NCBI GenBank assembly: GCA_015067945.1
Contig: SVLM01000007.1
Span: 1-64,000, forward strand
DNA length: 64,000 bases
Direction of reading: 5' to 3'
Origin: Oscillospiraceae bacterium
GTDB lineage: Bacteria; Bacillota; Clostridia; Oscillospirales; Oscillospiraceae
The notes under the pieces were generated by a model that did no database searches, had not been told where the DNA came from, and was given only the letters and a program-made list of their open reading frames with translations. Positions 34,944 through 43,075 of this stretch are shown in pieces (positions within the stretch are counted from its first letter, which is position 1; each line of letters opens with the position of its first letter). The position numbers were made by a program, and so were the translations under genes.

Positions 34944-35718
34944 TTTTCATATGCACAGCACCGTGTCCTGCGACGGTCACGATGCACCGGAAAAAATGGT
35001 TGCCGCTGCAGAGGCCATGGGGCTGCGGGAGATGTGCTTCACAGATCACATCGACGACGATCCTTTGGGTGATTCCTCCCAATGGCAGTACACCCTGGAG
35101 CAATACAACGCCGGCTATAACCACCTGAACAGTGATAAAGTCAAGATCCGCTTGGGCATGGAATTCGGTATGTTGGTGGACAATCAGGCTCTGCTGGCTG
35201 GGCGCAGCCGGGAACGACACTATGATTTCATTATCGGCTCGGTGCATTTTGCCGATAACGTAGATACGTACCTTCCGGCATTCTGGAAAAACCGGACAGT
35301 GCCTGAAGCAGAGCAGTTGTTCCTGCAAACCACACTGGACTGCGTCAACGCCCACGACGATTTCGATGTTCTGGGTCACCTGACGTTCATCAGCAAAGCC
35401 CGGATCCACCCCACCCACGCCCCGATCAGTCTGGAAACCCATAAGGAAGTTGTTGCGGAGATTTTTAAGGTACTGATTTCCAAGGGCAAGGGCATCGAGA
35501 TCAACACCAGCGGCGTTGACCGCTGCGGTGCGTACCTGCCCAGTGCCGACTATCTGCGTCTGTTCAAGGATCTGGGCGGCCAGATCGTTACCGTGGGTTC
35601 TGATGCCCACGCCTCTGACCGGGTGGGCCAGTACTGCGTAGAAGCCTGTCAGATCGTGCAGGATATCTTCGGCCATGTCTGCACCTTCGAAAACCGGCAA
35701 CCAATATTCCACAAATGA
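34936..35718 (+). CDS. PHP-domain phosphatase, histidinol-phosphatase (HisK/HisJ) family
   Basis: The 260-residue protein begins MFDFHMHSTVSCDGHD, the first PHP metal motif, followed by FTDHIDDD, a Glu/His pair in RLGMEFG, GSVHF and VTVGSDAHA near the C-terminus. These trinuclear-metal residues fit the HisK type of histidinol-phosphate phosphatase. No other his genes are nearby and it overlaps mutY, so another phosphoester substrate is possible. Confidence 0.82.
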   Translation: MFDFHMHSTVSCDGHDAPEKMVAAAEAMGLREMCFTDHIDDDPLGDSSQWQYTLEQYNAGYNHLNSDKVKIRLGMEFGMLVDNQALLAGRSRERHYDFIIGSVHFADNVDTYLPAFWKNRTVPEAEQLFLQTTLDCVNAHDDFDVLGHLTFISKARIHPTHAPISLETHKEVVAEIFKVLISKGKGIEINTSGVDRCGAYLPSADYLRLFKDLGGQIVTVGSDAHASDRVGQYCVEACQIVQDIFGHVCTFENRQPIFHK

Positions 35719-35726
35719 TGAATCCT

Positions 35727-35898
35727 CAGCCCCCGCTTGTAAGAGGGTAGCGAGGCGAATCTAAATAAAATCGCGAAAGCGATCACATTAGACTTTGCAG
35801 CTTTGCCGATATTAGGCAATTCGACTGGGGGATTTCGCAATTTGCCTTCCACCCCAGCACGTGTGCTGGGGCACCCCCTCACAAGTGCGGGGGCAAGC
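35727..35898. repeat. 172-bp MITE-like repeat
   Basis: The ends GCCCCCGCTTGTAAGAGGGT and ACCCCCTCACAAGTGCGGGG (plus C) are imperfect inverted repeats of about 23 bases. The interior holds GATTCGCC-like pieces and CCCCAGCACGTGTGCTGGGG, a strong palindrome near 35854-35875. There is no credible ORF. The element fills most of the gap after the PHP phosphatase gene. Confidence 0.75.
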
Positions 35899-35911
35899 TT
35901 TTAAAAACGCA

Positions 35912-35945
35912 CCGCCACTATCCACAACGGATAGTGGCGGTTTTT
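35912..35945 (+). terminator. terminator of mutY-PHP phosphatase
   Basis: CCGCCACTATCC/GGATAGTGGCGG hairpin with a 5-base loop and a T-run. It lies beyond the 172-bp repeat, so the repeat may have inserted between gene and terminator. Confidence 0.88.
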
Positions 35946-35976
35946 GGTAGAAATGGCATATCTTGTTGGTGGGCGG

Positions 35977-36005
35977 TTGACTTTGCCGCCAAAATTGCAT
36001 ATAAT
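35977..36005 (+). promoter_or_regulatory. promoter of the topoisomerase operon
   Basis: TTGACT (35977-35982), 17 bases, TATAAT (36000-36005), about 40 bases before the first start codon. Confidence 0.85.
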
Positions 36006-36044
36006 AAAGAATGCTAAAATGGATAAGTATGGCAGGTAATCATT

Positions 36045-38039
36045 ATGGCTACTAAAAAACAAACACAATACGGAAACGACAGCATCTCCTCGCTCAAGGA
36101 CGAGGAGCGTGTTCGCAAACGCCCTGCGGTTATTTTTGGCTCTGACGATCTGGAAGGCTGTAAGCACGCAGTTTTCGAAATCCTCAGCAACGCCATCGAC
36201 GAGGCTCGGGAAGGTCACGGTGATCTGATCATCGTCACCCGTTACGAGGACTTAAGCGTGGAGGTTGAGGACTTCGGCCGCGGTTGTCCTGTGGACTATA
36301 ATGAAAAAGAAAAGCGGTACAACTGGGAGCTGGTTTTCTGCGAAATGTACGCCGGTGGTAAATACGGCGAAAACGGTGAGAACTACGAGTATTCCCTGGG
36401 CTTAAACGGTCTGGGTGCCTGTGCTACCCAGTACACTTCGGAATTTTTCGATGCCACCATTCATCGTGACGGCTTCCGCTACGATCTGCACTTCGAAAAG
36501 GGTCGCAACAAGGGCGGTTTGAAGAAAACCGAAACCGACCGGGGTCGGAAAACCGGCTCGTTGTTCCGCTGGAAGCCGGACAAGCAGGTCTTTACTGATA
36601 TCAACATTCCGGCAGAATATTACCGGGACGTGCTGCGTCGTCAAGCAGTTGTGAATCAGGGCATCACCTTCCGCTTCCGCAACCAGGTCGGCGGCAAGTT
36701 CGAAACGGAGGAATTCTGCTACGTCGGCGGCATCAAGCAGTATGTGGAAGAGCTGGTGGGTGACAACGCCTTCACCATGCCCATCTACTGGGAAGCCGAA
36801 CGACGGGGTCGCGACGCGGACAACCGACCGGAAATGAAGCTGAAGATCACCGCCGCATTCTGCTTCTCCAAGCAGATCAATCACACAGAGTACTATCACA
36901 ACTCCTCCTGGCTGGAATACGGAGGCAGCCCTGACAGAGCCGTTCGGCTGGGCTTCACCGCGGCTTTTGACAAATTCCTGAAGGAAAATAACAAATACAA
37001 CAAGACCGAAACCACCAGGATCATCTATCAGGATATTCAGGATTCCCTGGTGATCATCACCAACTGCTTCTCCACCATCGGCTGCTTCGAAAACCAGACA
37101 AAGAAGTCCGTCAACTCCAAATTCACCCAAGAGGCTATGACAAACTTCTTCAAGGAGCAGCTGCAGATTTGGTTCATTGAGAACAAGCAGGAAGCCGAAC
37201 GGGCTGCTGAGCAGGTTCTGATCAACAAGCGGGCAAGAGAGTCCGCTGAAAGAACCAGATCCAGCATGAAGAAGAACCTCAATGCCAAGGTGGACATCGC
37301 CAACCGGGTACAGAAGTTCGTGGACTGCCGCACCCGGGATGCCTTTGTCCGGGAGCTGTATATCGTGGAGGGCGACTCCGCATTGGGCAGCGTCAAGCTG
37401 AGCCGTGACGCAGAATTTCAGGGCATCATGCCCGTCCGCGGCAAAATTCTGAATTGCCTAAAAGCAGACTACAACAAGATCTTCGGCTCCCCCATTATCA
37501 CCGATCTGATCAAGGTTTTAGGCTGCGGTGTGGAGATTCAGGGCAAAAAGGCCAAGGATCTGAGCAGCTTCGATATCGACAGCCTGCGTTGGAATAAGAT
37601 CATCATCTGTACCGACGCCGATGTGGACGGATTCCAGATCCGTACGCTGATCCTGACCATGCTCTACCGGCTTTGCCCCACCCTGATCCGGGATGGCTAT
37701 GTGTATATCGCAGAATCTCCTCTGTTTGAGATCACCTACAAGGGCAAGACCTGGTTTGCATACAACGAGGCGGAGAAGAGAAAAATTCTCGAGGTGGATC
37801 TGGAAGGCAAAAAGCCCGACAGCATCCAGCGTTCCAAGGGTCTTGGCGAAAACGATCCGGACATGATGTGGATGACCACCATGAATCCGGAAACCCGCCG
37901 GCTGATCAAGGTTATGCCCGAGGACGCCGAGCGTACCGCCCATTACTTTGACGTTCTGCTGGGTGATGCACTGAACGAAAGAAAGAACTTCATCGCGGAA
38001 AACGGTGCCAAATATTTGGATATGGCCGATATTTCGTAA
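36045..38039 (+). CDS. divergent type II topoisomerase B subunit (GyrB/ParE-like)
   Basis: The 664-residue ATPase and TOPRIM subunit has a GHKL site EILSNAIDEA (Glu45, Asn49, Asp52) and a glycine lid GLNGLGACATQ. The transducer follows, then TOPRIM motifs VEGDSALGS and TDADVDGFQIRTLILT. Several normally fixed residues differ: the usual RKRPGMYIG is RKRPAVIFG, and EGDSAGGS is EGDSALGS. The metal-binding acidic residues remain, so it should be active. It pairs with the A subunit downstream after 93 bases. It is best seen as a topoisomerase IV-like or second gyrase-like enzyme. Confidence 0.88.
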   Translation: MATKKQTQYGNDSISSLKDEERVRKRPAVIFGSDDLEGCKHAVFEILSNAIDEAREGHGDLIIVTRYEDLSVEVEDFGRGCPVDYNEKEKRYNWELVFCEMYAGGKYGENGENYEYSLGLNGLGACATQYTSEFFDATIHRDGFRYDLHFEKGRNKGGLKKTETDRGRKTGSLFRWKPDKQVFTDINIPAEYYRDVLRRQAVVNQGITFRFRNQVGGKFETEEFCYVGGIKQYVEELVGDNAFTMPIYWEAERRGRDADNRPEMKLKITAAFCFSKQINHTEYYHNSSWLEYGGSPDRAVRLGFTAAFDKFLKENNKYNKTETTRIIYQDIQDSLVIITNCFSTIGCFENQTKKSVNSKFTQEAMTNFFKEQLQIWFIENKQEAERAAEQVLINKRARESAERTRSSMKKNLNAKVDIANRVQKFVDCRTRDAFVRELYIVEGDSALGSVKLSRDAEFQGIMPVRGKILNCLKADYNKIFGSPIITDLIKVLGCGVEIQGKKAKDLSSFDIDSLRWNKIIICTDADVDGFQIRTLILTMLYRLCPTLIRDGYVYIAESPLFEITYKGKTWFAYNEAEKRKILEVDLEGKKPDSIQRSKGLGENDPDMMWMTTMNPETRRLIKVMPEDAERTAHYFDVLLGDALNERKNFIAENGAKYLDMADIS

Positions 38040-38061
38040 TGACACAACATTTTAGTTTATT

Positions 38062-38093
38062 GTAGGGGCGAGCATCGCTCGTCCGCAGAGCCC
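38062..38093 (+). repeat. GTAGGGG palindromic repeat between the topoisomerase genes
   Basis: GTAGGGGCGAGCATCGCTCG, continuing to TCCGCAGAGCCC, is an almost identical copy of 33414-33446. It contains the hairpin CGAGCATCGCTCG and lies in the transcribed gap between the two subunit genes. Confidence 0.7.
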
Positions 38094-38132
38094 TTTCCGA
38101 AGGGGAGGGCATTATCGAAAAGGAGCCAGGTT

Positions 38133-40382
38133 ATGGCACGAAAGAAAAAAGAACCTGAAAAGAACAAGAAAGAACTGAACACAGACCATGTGGTCGGTCT
38201 GGTCGGTTCTACCTATGAGCAACCCATCTCCGAAACTCTGGAGATCAACTACATGCCCTATGCCATGTCGGTGATCGTATCCCGTGCGATTCCCGAGATC
38301 GACGGCTTCAAGCCTTCCCATCGGAAGCTGCTGTATACCATGTACAAAATGGGTCTTCTGAAGGGCAGTCGCACCAAGTCTGCCAACATCGTGGGTCAGA
38401 CCATGAAGCTGAACCCCCACGGCGACGCCGCCATTTATGAAACCATGGTTCGTCTTTCCCGTGGCAATGAGGCCCTGCTGCACCCCTTTGTGGACTCCAA
38501 GGGCAGCTTTGGTAAAGTCTACTCCCGGGATATGGCCTACGCCGCCTCCCGTTACACCGAGGCTAAGCTGGACAGCATCTGCAGCGAGCTTTTCCGGGAT
38601 ATTGATTCCGATACTGTGGAAATGGTGGACAACTATGACGGCAGCATGAAAGAACCCAGCCTTCTGCCCACCACCTTCCCAAATGTGCTGGTGGCCGCCA
38701 ATCAGGGCATTGCCGTCGGCATGGCCAGCAACATCTGCTCTTTCAACCTGAAGGAGGTCTGCGATACCGCCATCGCTTTGATGGAGAATCCCGACCACGA
38801 TATTTTGGAAACCCTGCCCGGCCCGGATTTCTCTACCGGTGCAGAATTGCTCTTTGACGAGACCACAACCCGGGAAATCTATTCCACCGGTCGGGGCAGC
38901 TTTAAGCTCCGTGCAAAGTGGCGTTATGTCAAAGAAGGCAACATTATTGAAATTTACGAGATCCCCTACTCCACCACCGGCGAAGCCATTATGGATAAGG
39001 TAGCGGAGTTGATCAAGGCCGGCAAGATTCGTGAGATCAACGATATGCGTGACGAAACAGACCGGTACGGTCTGAAGCTGGCCATCGACCTGAAGCGTGG
39101 TGCAGATCCGGATAAGCTGATGCAAAAGTTGTTCCGCATGACCCCCCTGCAGGACAGCTTTGCCTGCAATTTCAATATCCTGATCGCCGGAATGCCCCGG
39201 GTCATGGGCATTGCGGAGATTTTGGAGGAATGGACTGCATGGCGTACCGAGTGTGTCAAACGCCGTCTGTTCTACCAGATCCAGAAGAAGGAAGACCGCC
39301 TGCACCTGCTGAAGGGTTTGGAGCGGATCCTGCTGGACATCGACAAGGCCATCCGCATCATCCGGGAAACGGAGCTTGAAAATGAAGTTATTCCCAATTT
39401 GATGATTGGGTTTGGAATCGATGAAATTCAGGCAAACTATGTAGCAGAGATCAAACTGCGTAACATAAACAAGGAATATATCCTGAAGCAGACCAAGGCC
39501 ATCTCTGAGCTGGAAAAGGAGATCGCTGAGCTTAACTCCATCCTGAAAAGCCATACCAAGCTGCAGAAGCTGATCATTGCTGAGCTGAAGGAGGTATCGG
39601 AGAAGTACGGTCAGCCCCGTAAGACTCAGATCATCTACGAATCCGCTCAGGTTGAGCCGGAGGATCCGGAAGACGATATTCCCGACTATCCTGTTACGCT
39701 GTTTGTTTCCAAAGGTGGCTACCTGAAGAAGATCACCGCCCAATCCCTGCGGATGAGCGGCGAGCAGAAATTCAAGGAAGGCGACAGCCTTGCCTTCAGT
39801 GTGGAGACCACCAACAAGGCAGAGATTCTGGTCATTACCGACAAGTTCCAGTGCTACAAATCCCGTCTGTCCGACTTTGAGGACGGCAAGGCCTCCCTGT
39901 GGGGCGACTATCTGCCGGGAAAACTGGAAATGGAACGGGACGAAAATGTGATTCAGGTGCTGCTGCCCGGCGATTACAAGGGCTTTGTGCTGTTCTTCTT
40001 CGAAAACGGCAAGGTGGCCAAGGTGCCGCTGAACGCCTACGAAACCAAGACCAACCGCAAAAAACTCACCGGTGCCTACTCTGACAAGAGTCCGCTGAAA
40101 ACCGCCATGGCTTTGCAGACCGATGAGCAGGTAGCCGTTTACACCACCGACGGACGGGCCGTGATCTTCTCCACCGCCCAGCTGCTGCCCAAGACCACCC
40201 GCAATACCCAGGGTGTGGGCGTTGTGTCCCTGAAGAAGAAAGCTGCCGTCAGCCATGCGGTAAAGGCTGCCGACAGCGGCATTGCCAACCAAAGCCGTTA
40301 CCGCACCAGAACGCTCCCCTCTGCCGGTGCGATTCTGAAACCGGAGGACGCTTCGGAAAAACAACTCAGCTTTGATGTCTGA
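38133..40382 (+). CDS. divergent type II topoisomerase A subunit (GyrA/ParC-like)
   Basis: The 749-residue DNA-cleavage subunit has active-site Tyr141 in AASRYTEAKLD, the winged-helix segment NPHGDAAIYETMVRLS (94-109), FPNVLVAANQGIAVGMA and a coiled-coil tower. The C-terminal beta-pinwheel-like repeats (about 500-740) lack the QRRGGKG gyrase box, which favours a topoisomerase IV-like decatenase (inference). In the quinolone-binding helix the usual Ser83-equivalent is Ala99 and the acidic position 87 is Glu103. It is cotranscribed with the B subunit. Confidence 0.88.
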   Translation: MARKKKEPEKNKKELNTDHVVGLVGSTYEQPISETLEINYMPYAMSVIVSRAIPEIDGFKPSHRKLLYTMYKMGLLKGSRTKSANIVGQTMKLNPHGDAAIYETMVRLSRGNEALLHPFVDSKGSFGKVYSRDMAYAASRYTEAKLDSICSELFRDIDSDTVEMVDNYDGSMKEPSLLPTTFPNVLVAANQGIAVGMASNICSFNLKEVCDTAIALMENPDHDILETLPGPDFSTGAELLFDETTTREIYSTGRGSFKLRAKWRYVKEGNIIEIYEIPYSTTGEAIMDKVAELIKAGKIREINDMRDETDRYGLKLAIDLKRGADPDKLMQKLFRMTPLQDSFACNFNILIAGMPRVMGIAEILEEWTAWRTECVKRRLFYQIQKKEDRLHLLKGLERILLDIDKAIRIIRETELENEVIPNLMIGFGIDEIQANYVAEIKLRNINKEYILKQTKAISELEKEIAELNSILKSHTKLQKLIIAELKEVSEKYGQPRKTQIIYESAQVEPEDPEDDIPDYPVTLFVSKGGYLKKITAQSLRMSGEQKFKEGDSLAFSVETTNKAEILVITDKFQCYKSRLSDFEDGKASLWGDYLPGKLEMERDENVIQVLLPGDYKGFVLFFFENGKVAKVPLNAYETKTNRKKLTGAYSDKSPLKTAMALQTDEQVAVYTTDGRAVIFSTAQLLPKTTRNTQGVGVVSLKKKAAVSHAVKAADSGIANQSRYRTRTLPSAGAILKPEDASEKQLSFDV

Positions 40383-40396
40383 GACCCGGAGGAAAT

Positions 40397-41260
40397 ATGA
40401 AAAAAGTCTATCAATCAGGATTGTGGTTCAGTAAGATCATTTTGGGCAGTGTTATTTTCTCTGTAGGTTTTAACCTTTTCCTTGGACCCAATGATCTGAA
40501 TGCCGGTGGTATTTCCGGCCTTGCCATGATTGTTGCACACCTGCTGGGCTTCGGCTCTGTGGGTACGATCGTCATTGTCATGAACGTCCCACTGTTTATC
40601 TTGGGTGGCATGAAGATCGGCAAAAAATTCCTGATTGGTTCTCTTGTTGGTATGCTGGCTGTGTCCATCAGTCTGGACACGTTGACCATCCTGCCGCCAG
40701 TCCGCATCGAGCCGCTGATTGAGGCTCTTTACGGCGGTGTGATCTGCGGGCTGGGTCTGGGCATCGTATTTTCTACCGGCGGTTCCACCGGCGGTTCGGA
40801 TATTTTGGTGCGTGTACTGAAGCTCCGCTGGGCCAATGTGCCCATCGGCACTATCAATACCATCTTTGACTTCACGGTTGCCGCACTGACCGGTCTTGCC
40901 TTTTGGGATATATCCCGCACTCTTTACAGCGGTGTAGCCATCTTCGTCACCGGTCGCATTATCGACGCGGTAGTCTACCGTTTTGACTACTCCAAGGTAG
41001 CTTTGATCATCTCCGACAAGCACAAAGCGATCACCAATGTCATCAACCACGATCTGGACCGGGGTGCAACCTACCTGCACGGCGAAGGCAGCTATTCCCA
41101 TCAGGACAAAAAAGTGATCCTGACAGTGGTGAAGAAACAGCAGATTGCCGAATTAAAGCGGCTGGTGGTGGAAATTGACCCCAATGCTTTTATCGTAGTG
41201 CAGGAAGCACACCAGGTTTTGGGCGAGGGCTTCGCACGGTACAGCAAGGATTCCCTGTAA
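40397..41260 (+). CDS. YitT family membrane protein with DUF2179 domain
   Basis: The 287-residue protein has about five to six membrane helices (1-190), including the glycine-rich STGGSTGGSDILVR segment typical of YitT. A cytoplasmic DUF2179 domain follows (about 200-280: KVALIISDKHKAITNVI, LTVVKKQQIAELKRLV). The family's function is not known. It follows the topoisomerase gene after 14 bases and precedes a lipoprotein gene after 15 bases, so the four genes may share a transcript. Confidence 0.88.
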   Translation: MKKVYQSGLWFSKIILGSVIFSVGFNLFLGPNDLNAGGISGLAMIVAHLLGFGSVGTIVIVMNVPLFILGGMKIGKKFLIGSLVGMLAVSISLDTLTILPPVRIEPLIEALYGGVICGLGLGIVFSTGGSTGGSDILVRVLKLRWANVPIGTINTIFDFTVAALTGLAFWDISRTLYSGVAIFVTGRIIDAVVYRFDYSKVALIISDKHKAITNVINHDLDRGATYLHGEGSYSHQDKKVILTVVKKQQIAELKRLVVEIDPNAFIVVQEAHQVLGEGFARYSKDSL

Positions 41261-41275
41261 ACAAGGAGCAACACT

Positions 41276-42352
41276 ATGAAAAAAACCGTGGTCTTTCTTT
41301 TGGCTCTGTGCCTTCTGCTCTGCGGGTGTGATTCGCTGTTTGATGGCAGCTACTCCCACGAAGAGCCCCATACCAATCAGGGCGGTCAGCTGCCTCAGAA
41401 CAACATCATTGCGAGCAATTACGACAGCCTTTGCAAATCGCTGACGAGCTTGATCGAAAGTGGCACCCAGAGTAGCATTATTTCCGTACCCAACTACGAT
41501 CAATCCACCATATATACTGACTTCACCAAGGCGATTCAGCAGGTTCGCACCACAAACCCCATCGCCGCATGGGCGGTGGATGATATCCAGTGGGAGACAG
41601 GCTCCAGCGGTGGACAGCTTTCTGTGGCTGTTACCATCTCCTACCTCCATGACCGAGCTGAGATCCGCAAGGTTCACCGGGTTTCCGACGCTGGCAGTGC
41701 CAATACAATCATCGCCGGCGTACTGAACGATTGCAGTGCCGATGTGCAAATTTTGATCCCCAATTATGAGCCTGTGGACTTTCAGCAATTTGTGGAGAAC
41801 TATTTCAACACGCATCCTCAATCCGTCATGGAGCTGCCTCAGGTTGTGGTTAACATTTTCCCGGAGACCGGAGCAGACCGTCTGCTGGAGCTGAAATTTA
41901 CTTATCAAAACAGCCGGGACGACCTGCGTGCCATGCAAATGCAGGTGCGTACCGTTTTCGAATCCGCTGCTCTGTATGTCAGCAGCTACAGTAAGGAATC
42001 GGAAAAATTTGAGCAGCTCTATGCCTTCCTGATGGAATTCCTTGTGGAAGGTAATTATGAACTGGAAACTTCCATTACCCCGGCATACAGCCTGCTGCGG
42101 CACGGCGTGGGTGACAAAAAAGCATTTGCCAACGTCTACGCTGCCATGTGCCGGGAGGCGGGGCTGGATTGCCGCGTGGTTACCGGCACCCGGGACGGCG
42201 AATCCTGGGTGTGGAACCTTGTCTGCATCGATGGCGTATACCGCCATCTGGATCTGCTGCGGTGCAGCCAGCAGAGCGGCTATCAAAGCTATCCAGACAA
42301 CGAAATGGACGGCTATGTTTGGGATTATTCCGCATATCCCGCAGCCGAATAA
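41276..42352 (+). CDS. lipoprotein with degenerate transglutaminase-like domain
   Basis: A lipoprotein signal (MKKTVVFLLALCLLLCGC, Cys18) and linker lead to a 358-residue protein. Its C-terminal part (about 265-350) follows the transglutaminase-like layout: AYSLLRHGVGDKKAFANVYAAMCREAGLDCRVVTG, then WVWNLVCIDGVYRHLDLLR. In active members a GxC and an HxW/HaWN are expected. Here the Cys position reads Lys/Ala and the His position reads Trp, so catalysis is unlikely. It may bind peptides or wall material at the surface (inference). Confidence 0.78.
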   Translation: MKKTVVFLLALCLLLCGCDSLFDGSYSHEEPHTNQGGQLPQNNIIASNYDSLCKSLTSLIESGTQSSIISVPNYDQSTIYTDFTKAIQQVRTTNPIAAWAVDDIQWETGSSGGQLSVAVTISYLHDRAEIRKVHRVSDAGSANTIIAGVLNDCSADVQILIPNYEPVDFQQFVENYFNTHPQSVMELPQVVVNIFPETGADRLLELKFTYQNSRDDLRAMQMQVRTVFESAALYVSSYSKESEKFEQLYAFLMEFLVEGNYELETSITPAYSLLRHGVGDKKAFANVYAAMCREAGLDCRVVTGTRDGESWVWNLVCIDGVYRHLDLLRCSQQSGYQSYPDNEMDGYVWDYSAYPAAE

Positions 42353-42359
42353 GCAAGCA

Positions 42360-42386
42360 AAAGGCGTGCCGTCCGGCACGCCTTTA
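42360..42386 (+). terminator. terminator after the transglutaminase-like lipoprotein gene
   Basis: AAAGGCGTGCCG/CGGCACGCCTTT hairpin. The same stem sequence recurs after the anti-sigma-like gene at 44221. Confidence 0.82.
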
Positions 42387-42520
42387 TTCGCCAATTTGTA
42401 GGGATATATCAACGCACAGTCATAAAAAATAACTGCCACCTGTCATATCTTCATCCAAATTATCGACTATATAAGTGTAAGGCACAACCCGGGTTGCCCA
42501 TATTGGGAGAAAGGAGGAAT

Positions 42521-43075
42521 ATGGAAGATAACCAAATTTTGTCGGCTTTATTTGACCGCAATGAAACCGCCATGACCGTCCTGTCCGTAAAATACGGCCA
42601 TCTGTATCGCAGTATCTTGTGGGAAATCCTGGAAAACAGCCAGGATGTTGAAGAATGTGCTAACGACACTCTTTTGGCCGTCTGGAACAGTATTCCTCCC
42701 AACATGCCTCAAAACCTATCGGCCTACATATGCAAAATTGCCCGTCGAATCGGTATTGACCGGCTTCGCTACCAAACCCGAAAAAAGCGTGGCTCCGGCT
42801 ATGCCGTCACGCTTTCTGAACTGGAAAATTGCCTGCCGGACACCCGTTTTTCCAACCCTGAGGATCGTATGCACATCCGTGCGGTCCTGTCCCAATTCTT
42901 AGGGGAGTTGGACATCACCACCCGTGTCCTGTTCATCCGCAGGTATGTGTGGATGGAATCCGTTTCCAGCTTGGCAATCCGCTACAATCTAATTGAAAAC
43001 ACCGTTTCAGCCAGACTCAGTCGGGCAAGAAAGAAATTGAAAAAAGTTTTGGAAAAGGAGGAAATAACCCTATGA
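42521..43075 (+). CDS. ECF-type RNA polymerase sigma factor
   Basis: The 184-residue protein has sigma region 2 (about 10-75: YGHLYRSILWEILENSQDVEECANDTLLAVWNSI, typical of YlaC/SigW-like factors) and region 4 (about 125-178: RVLFIRRYVWMESVSSLAIRYNLIENTVSARLSRARKKLKK). The ATG at 42521 follows AAAGGAGG. It overlaps the next gene by four bases (ATGA), as sigma/anti-sigma pairs often do. The upstream 160 bases hold TATATAAG-like AT-rich sequence but no clear self-promoter. Confidence 0.9.
   Translation: MEDNQILSALFDRNETAMTVLSVKYGHLYRSILWEILENSQDVEECANDTLLAVWNSIPPNMPQNLSAYICKIARRIGIDRLRYQTRKKRGSGYAVTLSELENCLPDTRFSNPEDRMHIRAVLSQFLGELDITTRVLFIRRYVWMESVSSLAIRYNLIENTVSARLSRARKKLKKVLEKEEITL

Noticed and set aside
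38112..40364. 750-codon minus-strand ORF opposite the topoisomerase A subunit gene
   Set aside because: The plus-strand gene has all catalytic motifs; the antisense frame has no recognisable domain and follows from codon bias.
41276..42352. Active transglutaminase/protease
   Set aside because: The expected Cys and His positions are substituted.
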